A DNA stretch of 64,000 nt, taken from assembly GCA_036877525.1 (NCBI GenBank), contig JAZGTH010000072.1:992001-1056000 (forward strand), read 5' to 3'. The notes below the pieces were generated by a model. It did not search any database and was not told the origin of the DNA. It saw nothing but the letters and a program-made list of their open reading frames with translations. This document shows positions 1 through 12,783 of the stretch, one piece after another. How positions within the stretch are numbered: the stretch's first letter is position 1; the number at the start of each line of letters is the position of its first letter. Source of the DNA: Chromobotia macracanthus. Lineage: Eukaryota; Chordata; Actinopteri; Cypriniformes; Botiidae. The translations under genes and the position numbers were made by a program.

Positions 1-1112
1 GGATAAAAGGGTTTTATCCTTGGTATGGCCACATTTAAACTGACACTTGTCAGAGATATTTGGAAACTTTTTATAATGTATTTGAAAGTGGCAACCGATT
101 GTAAAGAACTACAGCTAGTGATGGATTTTATTTCCCATGTACAGACAGATACACTTTGTGATTAATGCAGTGGAAGCAATTTATGTTAAAACCTCTTACT
201 AATTACATCAATGTTTAAATTAACGTAAAACATTTCATCATGAGTGACTGATGTTATAATGTTGTATTTTCTGGCCAGGTTTGGTTTAAAATACAATGGT
301 CAGATGGATATGAAATGTTAGAACAAACATTTGATGAGAAATACAAACTGACAAATCAAAACTCACACGTCAAAAACGCATTGCAAACTCAAATACAGAG
401 GTAAAACTCAAAAGAACATTAAAACAATCATGCTTAGAGCAAACAAAGCATGCGCTGAAGCAATGAAATAATGCAATAAATAGCTTTACACACTGGCCTG
501 CCAGCCCACAGAACAAGAGCAGAAAGGAACTTGAGAAAGCCTCTTTGCCCTGATCCCCTCACACTGCCCCCTACTGGAGCTCTTGCCTCATCACAGGCCA
601 ATGGAGACCAGATTAAGTTCCCTGTTTGCATAGAGAGGTCTACACAGAACTGGAATGAATTCATCCGCAGCACAACTGGCCAATCTTTCTGAGCGATTCA
701 ACACAAATGCTACAAGCTGACACTCTAAACAGCTGCTGCTGGTTTCTTTCTCAAACTGACACCCCATGAGATACGTGCATTCATTATTATTTCTCCATCT
801 AACCATTCTGCACTTAAACCAGTCCCCCTAAATCAGATAAGCTTCCAACCATTCAGTTATTTTCGATCTCTCTCTCTCTCTCTCTCTCTCAGAAGCAAGC
901 TGGCGTTTCTGCACGCTGCATTTTAGGGGAAAAAAATCCTCATTCCTTCTTAAATGGCTTGATGTCTCACATTTTGCTCTCTTTTTCAGCTTGACTAAAG
1001 CTTGTTGTATTTTCCCCTTTATTTTTCCACCTCTTTTTGACATCACTTCCTCCACCGAAACTGTTGCTGTGGAGGACGACTGGTGTGTACAGCTGTAAAT
1101 CCAGTCCGTGGT
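1..1112. other. smg6 3' UTR and downstream flank
   Basis: No coding exon is visible here. The part nearest 1112 is the smg6 3' UTR on the minus strand. A short CT microsatellite lies near 870-891. The rest is AT-rich sequence with only short chance ORFs. hic1, the mammalian neighbour of the smg6 3' end, is not present in this stretch; if it has been kept next to smg6 it would lie to the left of the window. Confidence 0.6.
1018..1023 (-). promoter_or_regulatory. Candidate smg6 polyadenylation signal
   Basis: The minus strand reads AATAAA about 90 nt after the smg6 stop codon, which would give a short 3' UTR. Further AT-rich sequence downstream could hold alternative signals, so this is a positional inference. 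Confidence 0.45.
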
Positions 1113-2184
1113 TCAGCCCACTTTAGCCCAACTCAGGAACGCAGGGATGTCCCGTACTGGAACGTTGCGCGTGAGAGCTTTGACTCGCAGGTTGCGGTCG
1201 TCTGTAAGCAGGACCACCTCCCTGCGTAACCTCACCGGCCCATCTGGAAAATACACACGTGCGTTGGTCACAAAGCAGAATTTATGAATCGTTCACCTTA
1301 AAATGAAAATTCTTGAAAACGCTTCAAAATCTCAGGCACTATTCACTGCCATTGTAAAGCTGGGAAGAGCCAGGATATTATTTAATATAACTCTGATTGT
1401 GTTTCGCTGAATAAAGTAAGTCATAAATACCTAGGATGGCATGAGAGCGAGTAAACTAGGAGAGAATTTGTATTTTAAGGTGAGCTGTTCCTTTGAAAAG
1501 GAATTAGACTTAAGAGATACAACTGACTTTTCTCAGCAGGCATGAAGTCCTTGGCTTTGTCCTGACAGTAGTGCAGACAGCAGGACAGGATGACATCATC
1601 ATTGTTGCCCTGGGGAGACAGATGAACAATGAATGGGTGTGGTTTAAATATAAAATTCCATGTGCATTCCTAAACTCCAAAAGCTCATTCACAGAAAAAA
1701 CGTGGTGCGAGCAGAACAAAGCCCATGCAAACAGACCTTCTGTCCAGAAGTGTCCTCGCTGCGGAAGGCAATGGACTCCAGCGTGTTTCCTCTGCTGGTG
1801 AGGGCTCTGATGCAGGGATCTCTGGACTCAAAGGCTTTCTCCAGAAACATCACGGCTGCTTTGGCTCTCTCCTGCACCTGTCTAACATGGGCATCATTTC
1901 CGTTTCCCTCACGAAACATGTCCTGCCCTTTAGCCAGACCATCCAACTCCGTAATCACTGTCATACAGAAAGGATGATAGATAAAAAGAAATAAAACTGA
2001 AGTAAAAAAGTACATCTATATTACCAGAAATGGTCTCACCAATAAGAGGCACGACCAGGATGTATGTCCCACAGGACAGAAGCTTCCTCAGGCCATCCAG
2101 ATGATCTATGAAGCCGTTTGTGTCCGGCACTAAATAAAATGGTCTGATCTCGATCACCAGCTGCCCGCCTGTCTGCAAAACTGC
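1113..2184 (-). CDS. smg6: smg6 exons 16-19: C-terminal PIN endonuclease domain
   Basis: Exons 2184-2040, 1957-1737, 1609-1528 and 1243-1113 encode the PIN domain that carries out the NMD cleavage. The acidic metal-binding residues are present in FYLVPDTNGFIDHL (D about 1430), GNNDDVILSCCLHYC (D about 1535) and VVLLTDDRNLRVKAL (D about 1574). The protein ends FLSWAKVG, matching the vertebrate C-terminus. An intact triad indicates an active nuclease (inference). Confidence 0.95.
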
Positions 2185-5100
2185 CTGCAAGATCAAATCA
2201 TCAATTTTCAAGAAAATCTTTTTTTTAAGTTTTAAAATCTGTGATTCTTATCATGAAAAACATGGTTTGTGCTGATTTTAAATAATGCATTATGATGTTC
2301 ACATTGTCAAAGTCCTACTTCCACCCAGATATCATTTAGTTATGTAAAACTAAATGATGTTCACATAAGTGGATTTGGTAGAAAAATAAAGCTCTACATA
2401 AAGTGTAGAACATGAACCCTTTGGGAGAAAAACTATTACCTGGATCTTGTCCCTGCGTTTTTGCTGCTGTGCCAGCTTGTGTGCAAGAGCGTGCCGTCGT
2501 GCCCTCAGCTCTCGGATATCATCTCCACTTCCCTCTCCCTCCAACACTCCATCCATCTCTCCCTCTGATGCTGAGGGAGACGATTCCTCCACAATGACAT
2601 CATCCTCCTGAGAAAACAACAGAATTAGCAGATAGCTTCCTGCTCAGGAAGTTAACCGCACACACCGTCGGATGGGTTACGGGAAAATGATGCTCGGAAT
2701 TTTGCAGAAATCACAACAAAATGGACATCAGAGTGAAATATTAGAAAGAACAAATACAAATTAAATTCGTATATGTCCAGGAAATCAGAGGTTTGCTGTA
2801 CCAGTTCTTGGCTCTGTGTCTTGTTCTCTGTGCTTTCTCTGGGTGTAGGAGGTGTCGCCGTGGAAATATATTTTCCACCCTTGAAAGCCAGCAGTGGCTC
2901 TTCCTGCCCGCACAGAGCCTCCAGGAAGTATTTTAGAACAGTCACCCTCTTACAGTCAGCTGCTATGGCCTACGACACAATCATTCACATGCACTATAAT
3001 TACAGCTGTAAAAGATATTTTGTGAACTTATGTTCAACATCATGAAACTTATTTGATGTATTTTAAGTAATACATTTACTCAATTTGATATTATTTGAAC
3101 TCATTTAATGACAACCCATGTTTTTTACCAGCATCATTTCCATGTTCCAAAAGTTTGTTCCACACAAAAAAGAATTTTGTGAAAGCAATAAAAACATGAT
3201 CAATGTCATGAATGTGCTTCTAAAGAATGTTACATTTTCTATTCATTTTACTTTCTTGTCTTAGTGTTCAAAATCTTTATCTTATCAGATTTAGCTTTTG
3301 TGATCTCAGACTTTTAAATGCATGTCTATACACAGAGATACAGACTATTATATACTGTAGTACAGACTGTACCAATATAGACTGTATTAACTCAATGTGA
3401 AACCTTAAGAGTAAATTTAGAATTTAAATTAAATGTACATTATTTAAATCTATTGACAGCTCCGATGATAATGGTGGGGCAGTTGCGGCCTACTGGTTAG
3501 GGAGACTTGTAATCAGAAGTTGCTGGTTTGAAGTTGCTGGTTCGATTTCAGTGCCGGCAGGTAGCAACTGAAGCGTTTGAGCAAGGCACCTAACCCCCGA
3601 CTGCTCCCTGGGCACAGCAGTGCTGCTGTTCCCAACTGTATGTTCACTCCTCACCAGTAATGGGTTAAATGCAGGTCACATTTCAAAATATGTCTGGTAT
3701 TAATAATGCATTACTGCTGCCGCAACCCCGTAGGCAACATCACATGAGGGTGATGTGACAGATTACTCACAGTAAATGCTTGTTTATTTATATGGCAAGT
3801 CATGCTAAGTGTGTTTGTAATACCTTATCTGCCCCTTTGTCTATATAGCAGGGGTCCTGTGGGGCAGCCAGCAGTGGCACAAATCCGGCCAGCATTTTAT
3901 CCTCCTCCAGCTGCAAGACTCTGAGCTCCTCATCTCCCTCCCCATCTGCATCAGCTTTATACAGTGGAGCCTCCCCGTCATACACACGTGCTAGAGAGTT
4001 GCAGAGGTCTGCCAGACACTGCCATAAGTCTGGACTCCCCCTTTATGCACACACACACACACACACAAGCAGCGTTAAACCACTCCCACTCTGTTTCAAA
4101 TCAACATGACTCTTTAAGAGCACACACAATGGGCAGGACTTACTGCATGTTGCACGGTGGAGGGTTCCACTGCTCTGGGTGGCCGAGCATCCAGTCAGAC
4201 CAGACTTTAATGCTGGGCAGCAGCTCTCTGAGGTCAGGTGGGAATGCAGACACGCGGACCATCCCTTCTTCATCACCCATCTCATCAAACTCGCCAAGTT
4301 CCTCTGCCGGGATTGGCTCTGGGAAAAGACCAGGACCTTCATTCATTAGTGTTCCTCTAGCTCAGTTGGTAGAACAGGGTTATGGGTTCAATTCCCGGGG
4401 AACACACATGATGAAAAAAATATATATACCTTGAATGCACTGTAAGTCACTTTGGATAATATTAACAAATGCATACAAGTAAAATTCATTATACCATCTT
4501 GACAGCGTTGAAGTAACTGAAAAGCAGAATCTTTTTATTTTTTGGTTGGAACATCAATGTAATTGTTAATATAATGCTCCCTACATAGGCAGGATCATAG
4601 GTTTTGACACTGAACCACTGTCTACTCACCGGTAGGTGTTTCGTTTAGTAGCTCATTGCATCGTTGCACTAGGAGACCAAACATAGCTAAACCTAGAGAC
4701 GTGGTCTGCTCCTCCAACACAGAGCGAGCTTCACCCTGCCCTTCAGCTAAGCCAGATAAACAAAAATGATTATTTACAAATGTTTACATTATTTTCAAAT
4801 GAAGTGATGTGTTGTTTTTGTACCTTTGATCTGGGCGTTATGTATGGTGAACATGTTGATGGTGATGATCTGCAACATGCGTGTGCTGCCGAGGGGGGAG
4901 GGGCTATGCTGGAGGAGGGCCCGAAACTCTTGCAGCACTTTAGTGGCTACAGCAGGAAAACTTTCCATCCTGAGGGCCAATCACAACACATTATGCAAAT
5001 GAGTATGACAACAATTCCCTAAACTAACTGCTAAATGGCTTATAGACTTCTGCTGTGAGATAATGATATTTTAATGATATTTTAATGGAAGGTCAAATTA

Positions 5101-8100
5101 ATACCAACACAAGATGCAGTAGTGTAACTGCTTCCAATAAACCTGTCAACAACAAGACTTACCCAATTTTAGTGAAGAGCTTTCCATGAGCATGCAGGAA
5201 ACTCAGAATAAACCTTTTATTGAGCTGCAAGAAAAAAGGCAGAACAATTATGAACAATTTACCTAGAGTCTATGTGAAATCAGCTGAAATTGTTGTAATT
5301 ACATTAAAAATAGGTCATGTTTATTCCCTTGAAACTAACAGCTCCACGGGTGTGCGCAGCCACCCTGACTCAAACACGCCAACAAAATGGTCAGAAAATT
5401 GACAAGCTCAAAAAGACTAGCAGCTTGTTTACTCGATGCACCTAAAAAGCTCATTTAATGAAATCAATGTATTGCTTGAAGCCAGAAGCAGGGGGGCTTA
5501 AAATAATCTAGAAACACTTATAAATGACAAATGGAGGGTGAAAGCAGGTGAACTTTCTTAAAGTGTAACTGTGCATTTAATGCTGACGTGGTCAAATATC
5601 CAAGGTTACGGAGATGATGGTGCATCATGGCCCACTGATGCCCTTTTCCATCATTGATGGGTGACTCATGGTTTCATTTGTGGGAAACTCATAAACAACT
5701 CCAGATGACCTCACAAGCTCTCCTGACGCACGCGTTCCTGCACAAGTGCGTCAGCGAGCATTTGTTCAAAAACTGAATTTGTAAAATCGTTTACTTTGGT
5801 TTACACACATTTCAGATTGGAATCTCAATATAAAATGTCAGGGTTAAAGATAATTAGATAATTGTAGCTCTAAAAGTTTGGTTGATTTAATTGTGGTACA
5901 ATGTGTCAGATTTAGAGCGCAGATGCAAATCCCTGGAAAAACGTCTTCCTTTTTGCTTTTTTTTTTTGACATTTTAACCTTTTTGTGAGCTTGAAAACAG
6001 CTAGGAAATTTTTGGATTAACCATTTATTTACCACACAACTTTTAAGAGCAAAATTTGGAACCCGTGAGATGTGACTGTAGGTGGAGCCACATAAGGCTG
6101 GATAAACCGAGCAAATGAGATGAGAGAATAAAATCAAAACAGCCAACAATCAACATCATAATCACTCCAGTACAAAGCCAAGTATGTGGTAAGCAAAAAT
6201 CAAGTACATGTTTTCTAAGTACTCACATCACTAGCACTCAAAGTGCCCAGCTCTCCATCCTGCTCTGAGTCTTTGCCTGATTCACTGCCCGCTGTACGAG
6301 AGGAACCCGGATGCCCATTAGGACGTATCCAGATCTCAACGCGGTTGGTGTCCTCCCCTCGACGCCCACCTGCATGACTTCGAGGACCACAAGTGCTGCT
6401 GTCTGAATCCTGCTTCTGTCTATGTTCAATCTGTTCAGCCTGAGGTGGAAAAGACCCATATTGACTCTTAAGATGCTGGATGATTTCTGTTCCAAATCAG
6501 TAGTAATGTGTTGTAGTAACGATTGGATTGTGCTGTTGGAACATGTGAACCTTGCGTTTGGCCTCCTCAAAAAGACTCATCAGGCTCTCCTTGGCTGTGA
6601 GGATGGGGTTACTCGCAGCTAGACTGCGCATGTAATAGTATACAGCATCTAGCTTTCTCTTCTAAAACAGAAATGGAAAAACAAAGATCTTGTTTATCTT
6701 AGTTGTAATGTAAACCACATGTATGGTCCTCTTTAAGAATGAATCTGTTTTGAAAATAAGTGCTGACTGGGAAATTAAATGGTTTCAGATGCAAAACCAA
6801 GAGGCAAATGAAGTACATGATTACAATAAAAGATGGCAAAGAGAGGGCGTCAGTTATTCAACTTTTAAACCTCCGCAGGCCTTCATGCAGAGAAAGATGG
6901 CGGCTGATCTACATTGTAGTACGGTGATAATCTCACCGTGTACACGGCTAGCAGGGCCAGCTGGTTGTAAGGTCGGCCGTTTTTCGGAGCGATCTGCTGA
7001 GCTTTCAGATACCAACTGTTCAAGACAAAAGACTTTGTTAAATGTTGAAATAAGATGACATACAGCAAAAAACAGACAATTAAATTGAAATATTAAGAAT
7101 GATTATATTATGTTGATAAATATACAAACAAGAATGAATGTAACCAGACATTTGAACCTCTGAACTTATACAATTGTATTCTATTATATATAGCAATAAT
7201 CTTATTTCAGTAACAGATTTACCTGCGTGCCTTCCCATAGTTAGCGGAGTCACTGGCCTGTTCGCGATACCTGGCGATATCTCCCTGACAGATCATGCAG
7301 CGCTGGGCACTGATCAGAGCGTACTTAACCTAAAACCAGATCAATGGGATTCACGATTAGTGAACATGTCTCTGTTTAGGCTGAAATAAACTTTAGACTT
7401 TATAAGCAAATAGACATTAACTTGTGTTTTTATGGCTATATAATGTAAATTAATAATTTGAAGCATCTGGGACACGAGTAGACTGTAGCACAAGCTATAG
7501 CACATATGGAAACACTAATGATTATCATTTAGACAAAGAAACGCTTTATTCGTCACTCACTGATCACATTAAATTTTTAGAGAATTGAGTTTTTGTACCG
7601 TCTTGCGTAAAGGTTTTGCTCGTATAGCCATGCAGTCCATATAATCCCCCAGCTTGAACTGAAACACAGTCTGCAACTTTTGCAGAAGTGACTCAAAGAA
7701 TACCGCCCCCTAGAGAAAAAAAACACTGCACACTTATTTGTGAAGCTAAATGTTTTGTAAATAAGTCTGGATTAAAGCATCTGCACCTTAAATTTAAAAT
7801 ATAACTGTGAAACATAAGGGAAAACAAGCATGTGTACCTCTTCCAGTATGGTCATTAACATGGTTTTGATCTGTGGGGCAGTGTCTGATGCCTGGTCCTT
7901 CAATAACTGCCTGAATCTTTCAATCACCTGGTAGAACACATTCTTCCATAGTGCCTGGTCCAGATTCTGAGAGTCGGAGAACTCTATGTCGGTTAAAATC
8001 ACTCGCTCGTATAATGTGAGGAGCTCAGCCCTGAGAAATGACAAACAACAAGATCCAAGTTAGAAGAGAAAAATCTATTTTTACATTTTACTGTAAGACT

Positions 8101-11100
8101 AAAGTAATGCCAACAAAACATTGCAAAATATTATACAAATACCCTAACCTGTTAAGAAAAACATTTTCCTCAGCTGAAAATTCATTTAAATTTATTCCTT
8201 TCAATATTAGCCTAATTTGTTACATATACACACAACTAACCAGTCTGTGAACTCTGCATACTCACCTGAGCTGGGCCATCTTCTCCAGGCCCTCTGGGCT
8301 CAGCTTGTCCCGGGACAGCAGGTTACTGAGCTGAAGCTCCTGACTGTCAGCCAACCGCAGAAACTTTCCCATCTCTCCTCTGGTTTGCACCTCTGCCTCT
8401 TCTGAAGTGAGCGTAGAGCCGCCTGAAGAAGGGTAACCTTGCCCGTAGGGTCCATAGAAAGGTGGCATAGCAGTGGATGGATACATACCATTAGAGCCTG
8501 GCATTTGGTAGGGAACATGGTATGGGTATGGATAGCGTGGTGGGGAACTTGCTGATAAAGGATAGCAGTAGGGATTGTCAGAATTCTGGAATTTATAGTA
8601 AGCCATTGCAGCAGCTTGCTGATTTTGGAAGTACTCCCCCTGGCGGACTGGAGGACTTCCTGCAGTTTCATCATCAGTGTCCAGGAAATGCAAGGGCCCA
8701 TATCCACCCTGTTGTAAATACAAAGCTTGCTGGAGAGGTGCATGCTGGGATTGTTGGCTTGACACCAAAGCTGGTTTCTTATCAGGGTTATTAGGGTCCC
8801 AAAGTCGTCTTGTCCCTCCACCACGACCCCCTCTTCCTCTACCAAGGCTCATTCCTCCTCTCATGCCACCAAGCAGAGCCCCAGGCTGAGGGGTCATTGT
8901 TAGATCAGTGTGGGAGGGGAGTACCAGGATGCCCCTCCCACGACCTCTAGGTTGTTGGTTTTTTCTGCCTGCTGGCTGTTCGCTGGCACCTGTTGATGTG
9001 CCTGAAGGCTTGTCCAAAGAAACTCTCAAGATTCCTCCACGACCACAAGCAGCAGCCGATCTTTGACCTCTACCGCCCCCTTCAAGACGTCTGTGAGTGC
9101 CCCTGGTGTCTTCAAAATCCCGAGGGGCTCTTCGATCCTCTCTCTCTCCAGCCTCGTTTTCATCCAGAGAGTCTGTGGATGACAAAGTCCGAGCTGTCCG
9201 TCTTCTTGGGCGAACCAGACCTCCTCGGACAAACTCTCTATGTCCAACAGTTCTGTCCACAGCGTGAACACCAGACCGCTGACCCTTTCCCTGCAGTCTC
9301 TCAACTTCAACAAGCCCATCCATACTGGTTCCACTACTGGCAGAACTTGTGCTGTAGGTGCGATTCCGTGGTCGTCGGATGTCAGACTGAGAATAGCGCT
9401 TTGAAGCAGAGTTAACCCTGCTGGAATCAGTTTCATCAGCTGTTTTCCCCTTCTTTCCCTGATTATCTTTCTGTCTTTTGCCTCTTTGTTTTTCATGGTT
9501 CGTGTTCTGGTCGTGGTTCCCATCCTTTCCACCCACATTCCTCTGCTGTCTTCCCACTGCTCTTTTCACCTTCTCCTGTTCAGGTTGAGTAGACTCTGAG
9601 CCTCTTCTCTCCCCTGTCTCTTTCTTTGCAGAAGAGTGGTTGCTACCTTTCTCTTTTCCTGCTCTGGATTTTCCATTTCCTCTCTCTCTTTTTTTGTCCT
9701 CACCTCCATCACCTCTACCTGCTTGGCCTTTTTGTCCTTCCCTATTAGATTTTCTCTTTTGGTTCACTCCATCCCAACCACCTCCCTCTTTATTTTTCTC
9801 TGACTCTACCTCTGCCTGGCCACTGATGCTAAGATTACTGACTTTACCAGCGATGTTCTCAACATCAGCCTCATTTTTGTTTGCAGAAGGATCTACACTT
9901 ACTTTGCACTGCTTTTCCTGATCTTGCTTTTTCTTGCTATCCTTCCCTCGTCTGTTTCTCCTTTTTTCCTCTTTCATCTTCCCTCCCTCCGCAGGTACAT
10001 TTTTGGTAACATCTTTTTCTACACATTTCACATCCACTACCTCCTCTCTTCTCCTCTCCCCTTTGGTCACCCTATCTAGTTCTCTGCTTGTGCTAGTTTC
10101 CTTGTCAGCTTGAGATCTTCGACCCCCTGGCTGATATATCTCACGATCAGGTTTGCGTAATTTTCTTGACTGTTTCGGCGACCTGGTTGTGCCTGCAACT
10201 TCTTTGGTTTTAACAGCACCACCATCAACAAGCTGGTGATTTGTACCACTTACACAGTCTTCAGCCTTTCTTTCAAACTGACCTTCGTTTGCAAAATTTC
10301 CGTTGTCTACGCCAGGGACGGAAGAGCATTCAGTAGTGGTAGGTGAGCTGTCAGGCCTTTTGCTGTCAATATCAGAACTGCAATCTGTATGTACAAGGTC
10401 TAAACAGGCACTGGGTGTGTCTCCTTCAAAGCTATCCATGTGTCTACGTGACTGACCAGCGCCAGGTTTGTACAACTGCAGGTCTGGATGTTTAGCCTCT
10501 CGTTGCCGATGTTTTTTGCCTACCTCTTTGAACTCTGACAAAGGCAAGAAATGATAATAGCATAACAATGATTATCATCACCACTTGCTAAAGAAAATCA
10601 TGGTTTCTTTTCAATTATTAAGTTTTATATAGGAAACATTTACATTATGTCTACCAAGTAATTTGTTACTAATATGTACTCCAAGGATGAATCCAGAAGT
10701 ATATATATAACATATAATGTCTTTGATCATAAAAAATCAAGAATGTATGCTGTTGCTATGCCATCTGAGGAAAAACAACCTGTTGCACATGTACTGTAGA
10801 AGGCTAACGTAGCAACTGTCACTAACTGAACCCAAACAGATAGCATACAGAGTTAGGGTTTGACAGCTGGTAATATATAGTCCACTCTTAAATACTCTTT
10901 AATATACACAGCTTAATATATTGGCGCCCTCATTGATGACATAATTAACATAACACTAGCTTATCTACACAAATGAAGCAACTCAAATTTGACTGGAATG
11001 ACTGGTTTAATTTACGTGATGTTTGTGCAGTGTCACAGTGAAAATCACACAGAAGATGAAAAACGTTTTTTAAAACAGGCGCCGTTCAACCCACATGAGC

Positions 11101-11327
11101 GAGGACTATTATAAACTATTATGCTAGTTAGCCATTAGCAACTGAAGCGCAAGTTTCAGATTACGTTGCAAAACTACGCTTGCGTCTAACTATTTTTTTT
11201 ATTTGCAGTCTCAAATATATTCAAAGACTCTCTGACCTTGTAAACTATCGCCGTGTGTTTTGAGATTCGCCGCTTCTGCTCGAAGCTCCGCGGCTGAAAT
11301 GAGTACTCTCTCCAGCTCGTCCGCCAT
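1113..11327 (-). CDS. smg6: smg6: telomerase-binding protein EST1A, NMD endonuclease (19 coding exons, complete)
   Basis: SMG6 is the nonsense-mediated-decay endonuclease that cuts mRNA near premature stop codons. It binds UPF1 and the exon junction complex, and it is also linked to telomerase. I placed the exons by GT/AG sites and frame, in minus order: 11327-11237, 10534-8266, 8030-7838, 7709-7599, 7329-7223, 7015-6937, 6661-6551, 6439-6227, 5224-5163, 4969-4824, 4746-4630, 4318-4144, 4040-3824, 2969-2802, 2607-2440, 2184-2040, 1957-1737, 1609-1528, 1243-1113. They total 4806 nt, or 1601 codons plus stop. The human protein is 1419 aa; the extra length lies mainly in the disordered exon 2. 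Order of parts: N-terminal EJC-binding motifs, basic disordered region, EST1/14-3-3-like TPR domain from about residue 787, helical domain, and PIN nuclease from about 1420. The catalytic Asp triad is intact (about D1430, D1535, D1574). No frameshift or internal stop was seen. Confidence 0.96.
1284..1500 (-). repeat. Degenerate cyprinid interspersed repeat in smg6 intron 18
   Basis: Sequence such as TTCACCTTAAAATGAAAATTC and, at the other end, AAGGTGAGCTGTTCCTTT resembles the very common fish element that starts with an AACAGTTCACCCAAAAATGA-like end. The ends are inverted copies of one another, as in a MITE. Related copies lie at 40735-41163 and 58670-58960. Family assignment is from memory of the motif only. 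Confidence 0.55.
3475..3715 (+). repeat. tRNA-derived SINE in smg6 intron 13
   Basis: The head has an A-box-like GGCCTACTGGTTAGGGAG and a B-box-like GGTTCGATTTC. It is followed by the GAGCAAGGCACCTAACCCC and GGGTTAAATGCAG blocks that are common in fish SINE bodies. A 13-bp local duplication (GAAGTTGCTGGTT) sits just before the B box. It lies in plus orientation, antisense to smg6. Confidence 0.7.
4352..4470 (+). repeat. tRNA-derived SINE (HAmo-like) in smg6 intron 11
   Basis: The tRNA-like head contains TAGCTCAGTTGGTAGAAC (A box) and GGGTTCAATTCCCGGGGAA (B box). The tail TTGAATGCACTGTAAGTCA is characteristic of tRNA SINEs of cyprinids. Related, more degraded copies lie at 33310, 45735, 52383 and 54750 (reverse). 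It is not a tRNA gene: the cloverleaf is incomplete and the body runs on. Confidence 0.7.
6227..8030 (-). CDS. smg6: smg6 exons 3-8: EST1 / 14-3-3-like TPR domain
   Basis: Exons 8030-7838, 7709-7599, 7329-7223, 7015-6937, 6661-6551 and 6439-6227 encode about residues 787-1058. Recognisable blocks are ELLTLYERVILTDIEFSDSQN, the ALISAQRCMICQGDIARY helix, SWYLKAQQIAPKNGRPYNQL and AVYYYMRSLAASNPILTA. In the family this fold is phosphopeptide-binding, with UPF1 as the partner. Exon 8 carries an acidic, serine-rich loop ending in SGKDSEQDGELGTLSASD. Confidence 0.95.
8266..10534 (-). CDS. smg6: smg6 exon 2: disordered N-terminal region with EJC-binding motifs
   Basis: This single exon encodes about residues 31-786. 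It is lysine-, arginine-, glycine- and serine-rich and low in complexity, as in mammalian SMG6. Two exon-junction-complex binding motifs are visible: PDLQLYKPG at about 47-55 and KPDREIYQPGG at about 158-168. These match the paired PDLEIYKPG-type motifs of human SMG6. Near the end come the conserved TRRLWDPNNPDKKPAL, HFLDTDDE and YYKFQNSDNPY blocks and then LQLSNLLSRDKLSPEGLEKM. Antisense ORFs over this exon are shadows of its biased composition. Confidence 0.95.
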
Positions 11328-11460
11328 TTTCGTCGAAACCAAACACAAACACACGGTGGCTCGCTAGGGCCAAAAACCCTTACGGCGCTCAAAACGCGTT
11401 TACCTAATTTCGACAAGCGTACGGTCATGACCACGACCTGTAATGACCAATAACAGTTCT
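11325..11460 (-). promoter_or_regulatory. smg6 promoter / 5' UTR with YY1-like start motif
   Basis: The start codon lies in AAAATGGCGGAC on the minus strand, which matches the YY1 motif (AANATGGCGG) often found at translation starts of housekeeping genes. The flanking 100 bp are relatively CpG-rich (ACGGCGC, AACGCG, TTTCGAC, GCGTACGG) against an AT-rich background, and no TATA box is obvious. This fits a broad housekeeping promoter. The TSS is not determined. Confidence 0.5.
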
Positions 11461-12334
11461 GAATAATAGTAAAAAAAAGTACTAGATAATGCGAATCAAT
11501 AATAACCAAATAATATAAATAAATAATATCACAATGAGCTTTATTCGCCATGCAGAATCAGAATAAACAGTAGGAACAAAACACATACATAAACAAATTC
11601 TGTGAATCAGTAACATCCGATTCCGAATGAGCTTTATTCGACATAATCCTTCAATGTGTAAAAACTCCATTATGCACGCTAAAGGAAAATGATAGCTTAG
11701 AAAAAATGACTGTTATTCTTTTATGCTTTAATGTAAATAGCATATAATTGCCTTACGAAAGATTTTGTACCAGAACTACGGTGCATAAACGACATCATAT
11801 GGTAATACAACGGTATTCTGATATATATCATGTTACTGGCAGATTACCGAATATAGGTTATCAATGTATTGATTATGGTACCCTAGGGTAGAATTACCAA
11901 TAAACCATGTTCAGAAACCATGGTAATACTTGGCACTTTTTGTTAGTGACTGCTATAAATTGAAAGTGAAAAAATTCAGTGATGAAAATAGACGTGCTGA
12001 ACATTGCTCTTAATTTGCATCCTTTCTTTTTCTCACTCTGTTTTTTAGTCATTTCCCAGCACAATAAAGTGCTGGGAAATGGTGCATTAATTTCAGGGTG
12101 TGTGAGTTAAGGAAAGTTCAAATGAATGTGCCACTCTATTGTTTCAGAAAACAATAGCAGCTCGACTCTAAGCAAATCACAGATCAATTTACAAAATTCT
12201 GGTTTGGATACAACATCACAACCAGCAATTATATTGTTAAGCTATCAAGTCCCGATGGCTTAAAATGAATGATGAAGAAATTAAAATGAATGAAGATCAC
12301 TCCCTGTTTCACACAGCCATCACCCACTACTCTA

Positions 12335-12339
<5 letters not shown>
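11461..12339. other. Intergenic, AT-rich
   Basis: No gene is seen. There is a short near-duplicate, GAGCTTTATTCG, at about 11534 and 11630 with similar flanks, suggesting a small local duplication. SRR, which flanks the SMG6 promoter in mammals, is not detectable. Confidence 0.5.
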
Positions 12340-12384
<45 letters not shown>

Positions 12385-12427
12385 TCTCTGTCTCTCTCTC
12401 CTTCTCTCTCTCTCTCTCTCTCTTTCT

Positions 12428-12472
<45 letters not shown>

Positions 12473-12477
12473 CTCCT

Positions 12478-12536
<59 letters not shown>

Positions 12537-12746
12537 TCTCCTTCTCTCTCTCTTTCTCTGTCTCTCTCTTTCTCTTTCTCTCTCTCTCTCTCTTTCTCCT
12601 TCTCTCTCTCTTTCTCTGTCTCTCTCTCTCCTTCTCTCTCTCTCTCTCTCTCTCTCTCCCTCTTTCTCTTTCTCCTTCTCTCTCTCTCCTTCTCTGTCTC
12701 TCTTTCTCTGTCTCTCTCTCTTTCTCTTTCTCTCTCTCTTTCTCTG

Positions 12747-12783
<37 letters not shown>

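Noticed and set aside
4352..4425. tRNA gene with A and B boxes
   Set aside because: There is no complete cloverleaf or anticodon arm, and it runs into a SINE tail shared with other copies.
8300..9921. ORFs overlapping smg6 exon 2 in other frames and on the plus strand, including a 181-codon minus frame and a 140-codon plus frame
   Set aside because: They are shadows of the real exon; only the SMG6 frame carries conserved motifs and correct splice phases.
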